From VAXT01 sp963728535 (lineage in GTDB: Bacteria; Actinomycetota; Thermoleophilia; Gaiellales; Gaiellaceae), in assembly GCA_963728535.1 (NCBI GenBank), contig CAVSKK010000002.1:34154-98153 (forward strand): a stretch of 64,000 nucleotides of DNA, written 5' to 3'. A program made the position numbers and the translations under genes. Within the stretch, counting starts at the first letter, position 1. Every line of letters starts with the position of its first letter. The notes beneath the pieces were generated by a model. The model worked only from the letters and a program-made list of their open reading frames with translations. It was not told where the DNA came from and ran no database searches. Of this stretch, positions 59,059 to 64,000 are shown in pieces.

Positions 59059-60255
59059 ATGACCAGTTATCGCTGTTTCGTCGCCGTCTCGCCCGACGTT
59101 TTCGCCCAGGCGAACGATCGATTCGCTGGCGTACGATGGGCTCGGGTGAATGCGAACGCCGACCTCGGGCTACTAGAGCTGAGCGGCGAGTTCGAGGATG
59201 ACGAGGGGGCTCTCGAAGCGCTCTTCACCGCCGTTCCAGAGCTCGAGGCCGAAGCCAACGTTCCGACGGTGTTCAATCTAACGGCGTCTGGCGACCTCGT
59301 CTCAGAAGCATTCAAAAGCGCTGGCCTCAACCTCGGACCCGGTGGCGGCGACGGAACCACCTCAATCCTTCTCGTCGAGGAGCCAGCGGAGACACCCGAC
59401 GACAAGCCCGAGGAGGCGGAAGCGCCTAAGGAAGCGCCTAAGGAAACGCCTAAGGAAACGCCTAAGGAGCCCGACGCTAAGCAAGGGCCTGAGCCCTCCG
59501 CCACGCCGCTCGCGCAATCCATCGACTCGGGCCTCAAAGCAATACGTGTTCCGACCGACCTTTGGCGAAGCGTTCCCTTTCAGGCCCGACGCGATATCGC
59601 CTTACAGTTGATACTCGACCTGTACAAGGAGCGGTCTGCGTACGCACGGAACGTCCGGTGGACGTTTGCGCCTGAAGCCGAATTGCTGAACCAGGCTTCC
59701 GACGGTTCCGCCGCAAGCGAACTCGCCCAGAACGTACTCAAGGCGCGAGTCGGCTTGGCGGACCATCAGGTGGCGCTGGCGGTCCAGGATGTCGAGCTTC
59801 GCAAGCAATCTGTCGCGTATGCGGGGCAAGGCGTGGAGCTCCGCAAAGAAGCTGTCAAGCAGCAAGCGGAAGTTACAAAGATGTTCGGCGAGTTCGTGAC
59901 GCAGCTCAAGAAATGGACCTCGCTTGCGGACTGGGGGCGGAGATTGCTGGTAGCGGGGGTCGTATTCGGAATGGCGATGACGTGGTGGCTGATTAAGCTC
60001 GCACGAGACGACAAGGTCGACGACTGGACTGTCCCGACCGCAATATTCGCATTGGCGCTTTTTGTGATCTCGCCCGCTGTGCTACTCCTTCGCGAGCGCC
60101 CCCTCAAAGGGCTCGACGAAGCAGGGTGGCCCGCGACGGGGCCGAGTGCGCCCGCACAGCAGTCGTCTGACGCAGCACCCGCCGCCGCAGCAGCACCGAC
60201 CGCGGCAGCAGCACCTTCTGCGAATTCGCCGGCTGCCGCGCAACCGCCGCAGTAG
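59059..60255 (+). CDS. Two-TM protein with repeat-containing linker, unknown
   Basis: 398 aa. An N-terminal globular part (SYRCFVAVSPDVFAQANDRF) is followed by an acidic linker with four 12-nt repeats coding PKE(A/T) (about 59427-59470). A helical/coiled region (ALAVQDVELRKQSVAYAGQG) and two membrane segments (RLLVAGVVFGMAMTWWLIKL; AIFALALFVISPAVLLL) lead to an Ala/Pro-rich tail. No family is recognised. It lies between REP-like elements R1 and R2, and its sequence is less GC-biased than its neighbours, suggesting acquisition. Confidence 0.6.
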   Translation: MTSYRCFVAVSPDVFAQANDRFAGVRWARVNANADLGLLELSGEFEDDEGALEALFTAVPELEAEANVPTVFNLTASGDLVSEAFKSAGLNLGPGGGDGTTSILLVEEPAETPDDKPEEAEAPKEAPKETPKETPKEPDAKQGPEPSATPLAQSIDSGLKAIRVPTDLWRSVPFQARRDIALQLILDLYKERSAYARNVRWTFAPEAELLNQASDGSAASELAQNVLKARVGLADHQVALAVQDVELRKQSVAYAGQGVELRKEAVKQQAEVTKMFGEFVTQLKKWTSLADWGRRLLVAGVVFGMAMTWWLIKLARDDKVDDWTVPTAIFALALFVISPAVLLLRERPLKGLDEAGWPATGPSAPAQQSSDAAPAAAAAPTAAAAPSANSPAAAQPPQ

Positions 60256-60269
60256 GCGCGCGGGCATTG

Positions 60270-60315
60270 GTGTCAGGTCTTGCAATCACGCAGTAGGGCA
60301 TCGCAAGACTGATAC
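60270..60315. repeat. REP-like element R2 (decayed right arm)
   Basis: Left arm GTGTCAGGTCTTGCA (60270-60284); right arm GCAAGACTGATAC has lost symmetry. The surrounding 47 nt (60263-60309) are identical to R4 except at the end. Followed by ACGGCTCC, as are R1 and R4. Confidence 0.75.
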
Positions 60316-60322
60316 CCACGGC

Positions 60323-60375
60323 TCCTGACGACGAGCATCTGGAGCGATGGCTGCTCATGGAGTTCCACCGGTAAG
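60323..60375 (+). pseudogene. Fragment duplicating the 3' end of the GNAT gene
   Basis: About 53 nt reading CCTGACGACGAGCATCTGG ... GGAGTTCCACCGGTAAGCC match the GNAT C-terminus and stop codon (58806-58858) with a few substitutions. It is followed, like the original, by a CCAAGAGG(T/A)GTCAGG REP element. A remnant of a duplication or recombination event. Confidence 0.7.
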
Positions 60376-60386
60376 CCCACTTTGGG

Positions 60387-60443
60387 CCAAGAGGAGTCAG
60401 GTCGTGCAATCACGCGTATAGCAGCGCAAGACCTTCCTCTTGG
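60387..60443. repeat. REP-like element R3 with extra flanking stem
   Basis: Arms CCAAGAGGAGTCAGGTCGTGC and GCGCAAGACCTTCCTCTTGG are mainly complementary; the outer CCAAGAGGA/TCCTCTTGG is perfect over 9 bp. It ends 5 nt before the -10 element of the RNase H-like gene. Confidence 0.7.
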
Positions 60444-60447
60444 GCGA

Positions 60448-60453
60448 TAGCCT
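60448..60453 (+). promoter_or_regulatory. -10-like TAGCCT, leaderless promoter
   Basis: TAGCCT is followed by 7 nt and the ATG at 60461. Confidence 0.4.
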
Positions 60454-60460
60454 TGGCTCC

Positions 60461-60958
60461 ATGACGGAACCTGGAACGTCCGCCGGCGACGGCTCTGACC
60501 CCAAGACTCGCTACCACCTCCTCGCGACCGACGGGGGCATAGTCCCCGATCAACCTGGTAAGAAAATGGCGGGTGAAGCCGCGATTGGCGTGGTCCTGAA
60601 GGCCCCTCTCGAAGAGATTGCGGAGCCAATAGGGCCGACGAAGGACCACCACGTCGCGTAGTATCGAGCTCTGATCAGAGGCCTCGAGGCCGCCCGCTCT
60701 CACGGGATTGAACACTTACGCGTGTGCCTCGATTCCGCTCTGCTAGTCAACCAGCTGAACGGCAGCTCGCAAGTTGAGGCGGAGCACCTCAAGCCCTTGC
60801 ATGAGCAAGTGCTTTCTCTGATCCAGCAGTTCGCTGACATCAAGATCGCGTGGGTGCCCCGAAAGGCGAACGCCGAAGCGGACGCACTTGCGAGCACCCC
60901 ACTTGGGCCGCTGAGGCTCAAGCCGAAACCTCCAATCGACGAACTTCCGCTCGAATAG
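60461..60958 (+). pseudogene. RNase HI-like protein with an in-frame TAG at the catalytic Glu
   Basis: LLATDGGIVPDQPGKK, then GEAAIGVVLKAPLEEI, HHVA-stop-YRALIRGLEAARSHG, LRVCLDSALLVNQLNG and IAWVPRKANAEADALAS give the full type-I RNase H fold with catalytic D, (E), D and D. TAG at 60659-60661 stands exactly where the family has A-E-Y, that is, at the metal-binding Glu (GAG to TAG). Upstream and downstream parts are in the same frame. Either a nonsense-mutated pseudogene, a read error, or a gene needing amber readthrough. Confidence 0.75.
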
Positions 60959-61024
60959 CGCCATCCTTTCGCTCCCCTGGCGCGTCCCTGCGGGTCCCGG
61001 CCATCACCCGTCACAATCAGACTG

Positions 61025-61869
61025 ATGTGGCCTCAGGCGTCGCTCGTCCTCCTCGCGTTGTTCGCGAGCAGCGGCTGTGCCCTTTCCCCACTGGAGGCGT
61101 CGGCGATGCGTCGCAGTTCGATTGCCCGCGAGGCTTGGCGCGGCCGTTCTCCTTAGAGACGCTTCTACGAGTCGGGCAGGAGAATGGTGTATCGCTGAAG
61201 CTCGACCCGAGCTGCGGTGGTAACCAAGTAGCCATCGAGTCGGCGTCGAACGTTCTCATCACCGACGATGTGCATGACGACGACGAGGTCTACGCTCGAG
61301 AGGGGCACGTCCTCTGCCATATCGAAGACCTGCCCTTCGCCAAGCCGCCGTTCCGGGCTCACCGGGTGAAGTACGCCACCGACGAGGAGACGCATCTCGA
61401 TGTCGCCAACGTCCACTGCTCGATCTATCCGGAGGCGGCCGAGCAGATCGATCGGCTCGAGCGGGCGTTCAAGGCGCTTGCCGAGGCGCCGGTCGAGCGG
61501 CGCTCCTGCCCGCGCGGGCCTCCCAGGCCGATAACGGTGGCGCGCCTGATCCAAGCCGCGAAGAGCAAGGGCCTCCCGCTTCTTCATGATGCTCGATGCA
61601 TAGAACCGGGTGTCGTGGCGCAGGCCTCGACGTTCATCCCGTACACATTGGAGAAAGTGAGCGACATCGATCTCTACACCGACTAGGGCGAGGTCACCTG
61701 CCTCGTGCGTAAATCCGCCGCACCTGGCGCCGAGGAGATTCGAACCACCGATCTCAGTTCCGGCAAGCGCTTCGACTTCCGCAACGTCTCATGCACGGTC
61801 GTGTCGCAGGAGGAAAAGGAGGCAGCGCACACAAGGCGCGTGCGGGCGACTCTGGCATCGCTTCGCTAG
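61025..61869 (+). pseudogene. Lipoprotein with internal duplication, one frameshift and one in-frame TAG
   Basis: MWPQASLVLLALFASSGC supplies signal and lipobox in frame 2; the frame then changes in the run CCCTTTCCCC (about 61079-61088) and continues SQFDCPRGLARPFSLETLLR. The mature protein contains two related halves: PFSLETLLRVGQENGVSLKL ... YAREGHVLCHIE, and ITVARLIQAAKSKGLPLLHD ... YTD-stop-GEVTCLV. TAG 61684-61686 aligns with the Glu codon (GAG) of the first half, and coding continues unchanged to TAG 61869. No family is recognised. Confidence 0.6.
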
Positions 61870-61891
61870 GGGCCGCTTCTGGAGGGCATTG

Positions 61892-61938
61892 GTGTCAGGT
61901 CTTGCAATCACGCAGTAGGGCATCGCAAGAGCTGACAC
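61892..61938. repeat. REP-like element R4
   Basis: GTGTCAGGTCTTGC (61892-61905) pairs with GCAAGAGCTGACAC (61925-61938), one mismatch. It shares 47 identical nt with R2. Lies between the convergent lipoprotein and AI-2E genes. Confidence 0.85.
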
Positions 61939-61949
61939 CACGGCTCCGG

Positions 61950-63023
61950 TCACGGCTCGACCCTGCGGCCAGTCGATCCAGGGATGACGGCTTCGGGTGC
62001 GTCTGTCCTGAGCGATGAAAGGACAGCAATCGCTACGGCAGTGATCGGGACGGCAAGGTAAGCACCGACAATGCCGAAGAGGGCGCCGCCGGCGGCCACG
62101 GCAAGCAAGATGATTGCCGGATGAAGATCAACCGTCCGGCTTTGGATGATCGGCTGGAGAAAGTTTCCCTCGAGGACCTGGACGCCGAGGACGATTCCTA
62201 GCGCGATCAACGCGGTGGTCACTCCGCCGTCGGCTAGGGCCACGAGGACTGCAACGATGCCGGATAACGTCGCTCCCACGAAAGGGATGAATGCGCCGAG
62301 AAAGATCAGGACGCTGAGCGCGAACACGAGAGGTACTCCAAGGATCCATAACCCGAGCCCGATCAGCGTCGCGTCGATCGCGGCGATGAGCGCGGTACCA
62401 CGGACGTAGCCGCCTAGCACCTCCCAAGCCCGCTGGCCGGCGTGGTCTACGCTCGCCCTTGACTCCGGAGGCGCGAGGGCCACGATGCCGCGCCACAAGG
62501 CGCGGCCGTCGCGAAGGATGAAATAGAGCAGCGCAATCGCTAGGACCAAACCGGTGACCATGGCGATGCCCGAACGAAAACCTGACACGAGATAGCCCGA
62601 CGTCTGGTCCCAGGAGTCGCGGATCGACTGGGCGAGGCTTCGGTCGCCTTCGAGAGACAGATTCAGTGGCGGGCCTTCGAGCCATTCGGTCACGTCGTCG
62701 AGTCCCTGGCGGACGCTCGCCGCGAGCTCGTCGTATTCCTGCGCCACGGAGACAGTGATGAGGCTGACCAGACCGGCGACGACGATGATTCCGACGCTTA
62801 GGGCGAGGCCAGGAGCCGCGCGTTTCAGACCTAGGCGGCGAAGACGACCAGCCAAGGGAGTTAAAGCCGGCGCGATCGTCAGGGCGATTATCGCCGGTAG
62901 GACGATCACCTTCAGATACCAGAGCAGGAAGAGGGTCGCTCCCACCGCGGCGGCACAAACGAGCAGCCGCCACGCCCAGCCTGCCGCACGCTCCAAGCCC
63001 GGAGAGACAGGTGGAATCCTCAC
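61950..63023 (-). CDS. AI-2E family transporter
   Basis: 357 aa, about seven to eight membrane segments. The pattern LKVIVLPAIIALTIAPALTP, VSGFRSGIAMVTGLVLAIALL-YFILRDG, FLGAFIPFVGATLSGIVAVL and VQVLEGNFLQPIIQSRTVDLHP is typical of AI-2E/TqsA-like exporters. Substrates in actinobacteria are not known. GTG 63023 has TAGTCT 7 nt upstream (63031-63036), so a leaderless start is likely. Confidence 0.9.
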   Translation of the reverse strand: MRIPPVSPGLERAAGWAWRLLVCAAAVGATLFLLWYLKVIVLPAIIALTIAPALTPLAGRLRRLGLKRAAPGLALSVGIIVVAGLVSLITVSVAQEYDELAASVRQGLDDVTEWLEGPPLNLSLEGDRSLAQSIRDSWDQTSGYLVSGFRSGIAMVTGLVLAIALLYFILRDGRALWRGIVALAPPESRASVDHAGQRAWEVLGGYVRGTALIAAIDATLIGLGLWILGVPLVFALSVLIFLGAFIPFVGATLSGIVAVLVALADGGVTTALIALGIVLGVQVLEGNFLQPIIQSRTVDLHPAIILLAVAAGGALFGIVGAYLAVPITAVAIAVLSSLRTDAPEAVIPGSTGRRVEP

Positions 63024-63030
63024 GGGAGGA

Positions 63031-63036
63031 AGACTA
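63031..63036 (-). promoter_or_regulatory. -10-like TAGTCT, leaderless promoter of the AI-2E gene
   Basis: Minus-strand TAGTCT is followed by TCCTCCC (7 nt) and the GTG start. Confidence 0.4.
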
Positions 63037-63084
63037 AGCCTGCAAGGATCGTCGAACCGAAGCGATGCCAGCTCATGAGCGAGG

Positions 63085-63110
63085 GTGTCAGGTCTTGCGC
63101 TGCCCTATTG
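63085..63110. repeat. REP-like half element R5
   Basis: Left arm GTGTCAGGTCTTGC and the following CGCTGCCCTATTG match R6 over 29 nt (63082-63110), but no right arm follows. The 302 bases from 63111 to 63412 hold no gene I can support. Confidence 0.75.
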
Positions 63111-63415
63111 AGGCATGAGTCGGGCCGCCCGCGCGGACCGGAGGGGAGGGGTATGACCTCCGACGCCGACGGAACGCCGACAGGGGCCCCGGTCGCTGTG
63201 AAAAAAAGCGCGCGGGTTTCCGCGACGGCCAAAATCCAGTAGGCAGGTCAGGCGAGAGGACGCTCGCGCAAGAAGTAGCCGCTCAGGGGACATTTCGCGC
63301 ACACTGGCCCAGCCGAGCGCGATCGTGCGCGGCCAAAATGCGGGCATGGCAGGCAGGCCGTCGAAGCTCACGCAGGAGGTTGAGGCCGTCCTGACGTTGC
63401 TGCTCGTGAGCCAGG

Positions 63416-63462
63416 GTGTCAGGTCTTGCGCTGCCCTATTGCGTCATTGCAAGACCTGACAC
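63416..63462. repeat. REP-like element R6
   Basis: GTGTCAGGTCTTGC (63416-63429) pairs perfectly with GCAAGACCTGACAC (63449-63462) over 14 bp with a 19-nt loop. Confidence 0.85.
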
Positions 63463-63554
63463 CAATATCTCGCGCCCTCAAACCGGGGGCGGGTCGAAGG
63501 GGTCTTCCTGCAATTGACCCGAATGGAGTGGGCGGCTCCCGCCGGACTGGCGGC

Positions 63555-63920
63555 ATGGTGAGTGATGGCATGAAGTCGCCAATCAAGATCACCTTGCGTC
63601 TACCGCCCGAACTGCGGCTGCTGATGTACCGCGCAAAGGTTTACTGCTTGAACGAGCACGGGGTACTCCACCAGCGACGGCGAGTGTGGTGCCGCCTGCA
63701 AGGGCATGGGGCACTGATGTACCGCGCAAACGTGACTCTCTACGACGAACGCGACGAGGTGATCGTCACGGACTACGCCTACGGCAACACGAAGCGGACC
63801 TGCGATGCGGCGGCAGGTGCGCTGTGCAACCAGTGGGAGTACGAGCACGAGGGCAGCAACGGGATCGTCGGCAGAGCCGTCCCTGGTATGCGCTCAGCCG
63901 TTGGGTGGTGGGGCGACTGA
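63555..63920 (+). CDS. Small hypothetical protein with an internal repeat
   Basis: 121 aa. Two copies of LMYRA(K/N)V (residues about 23 and 54) come from 20-nt segments at 63621-63640 and 63715-63734 that differ at one base. The rest (DEVIVTDYAYGNTKRTCDAA, CNQWEYEHEG) has scattered Cys residues and no known domain. ATG 63555 is taken because the frame upstream runs into REP element R6. Confidence 0.45.
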   Translation: MVSDGMKSPIKITLRLPPELRLLMYRAKVYCLNEHGVLHQRRRVWCRLQGHGALMYRANVTLYDERDEVIVTDYAYGNTKRTCDAAAGALCNQWEYEHEGSNGIVGRAVPGMRSAVGWWGD

Positions 63921-63933
63921 TCGAACGATCCTG

Positions 63934-64000
63934 ATGCGCTTCGCGCTTTGCTCGCACTGCGGGCACCGTGACCGGCTCGCAAAGACTGATGGCTACTGCG
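63934..64000 (+). CDS. Start of a zinc-ribbon-like protein (cut by window end)
   Basis: ATG 63934 opens a frame reading MRFALCSHCGHRDRL, with a CxxC pair spaced as in a zinc ribbon, to the end of the window. Only 22 codons are visible. Confidence 0.35.
   Translation, partial: MRFALCSHCGHRDRLAKTDGYC

Noticed and set aside
558..60255. Many long open frames opposite or overlapping real genes (for example minus strand 1389-2432, 15348-16907, 21456-23420, 37582-39900)
   Set aside because: They are rich in Arg, Ala, Pro and Gly with no domain pattern, as expected for shadow frames in GC-rich DNA; the opposing frames encode recognisable proteins.
63111..63412. A short gene between REP elements R5 and R6 on the minus strand
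   Set aside because: Open frames exist but show no recognisable domain, start signal or promoter, and run into the repeat.
58874..63462. CRISPR array or integron attC sites formed by the repeated GTGTCAGGTC elements
   Set aside because: Spacing is irregular (85 nt to over 1 kb), whole genes lie between copies, there is no cas gene or integrase, and the attC core GTTRRRY is absent. REP-like elements fit better.

Overview
This 64 kb window is GC-rich, gene-dense chromosomal DNA. It most likely comes from an actinobacterium, and Thermoleophilia (Gaiellales/Solirubrobacterales) is my best guess. Supports are the rne/rng-rplU-rpmA-obgE-nadD order, a complete F420 side-chain operon, stand-alone 2-oxoglutarate dehydrogenase E1, many GTG/TTG (and apparently CTG) starts, 4-nt overlapping stop/start junctions, and a -10-like TAnnnT lying 6-8 nt before many start codons (leaderless transcription). 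No 16S rRNA is present, so the placement is inference.

Layout. 0-10.2 kb: end of a TOPRIM/OLD-like gene, then rne, nucleotidyltransferase, Nudix, DUF1326 and membrane genes, rplU-rpmA-obgE-nadD, a secreted propeller, a MazF-type toxin-antitoxin pair and rsfS. 10.2-14.8 kb: a PD-(D/E)XK gene whose 3' end runs into tRNA-Ala(GGC), then a TetR/MFS/oxidoreductase efflux locus and a DUF1932 dehydrogenase. 14.9-28.6 kb: exported repeat proteins, a nitrilase, an NlpC/P60-like protein, odhA, a diguanylate cyclase and a BON protein. 28.6-40.9 kb: a PLP-enzyme/ornithine-cyclodeaminase operon, a lipoprotein, a WxL-like pair (second gene broken), CBS, degenerate cyclase, PD40, phosphotransferase, a large exported YCF48-like propeller with polyproline and PASTA, GNAT and cysteine-dioxygenase-like genes.

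40.9-54.3 kb is the most coherent part. The minus-strand operon thioesterase-cofC-cofD-npdG-cofE makes coenzyme F420 and supplies its reductant. Divergent from it, a long operon encodes an F420-type LLM oxidoreductase, an anthraniloyl-CoA monooxygenase-like flavoprotein with an Old-Yellow-Enzyme-like half, a creatininase-fold amidohydrolase, an aryl-CoA ligase, SDR, enoyl-CoA hydratase, RidA, acyl-CoA dehydrogenase, tryptophan 2,3-dioxygenase and kynureninase. Together they read as a tryptophan -> kynurenine -> anthranilate -> anthraniloyl-CoA -> beta-oxidation-like degradation module, possibly with an F420-dependent reduction step.

54.3-64 kb: transporter, cupins (one behind a structured leader RNA), a LanC-like gene and GNAT, then an accessory zone in which short genes are separated by six REP-like inverted repeats (consensus arm GTGTCAGGTCTTGC). 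Two neighbouring genes there are each interrupted by one in-frame TAG where Glu is expected.

Caution: seven loci contain apparent single-base frameshifts (DUF916-like, thioesterase, LLM, FAD/OYE enzyme, RidA, LanC-like, 61 kb lipoprotein). Most lie in otherwise intact, well-conserved genes, so assembly indels are as plausible as real decay.
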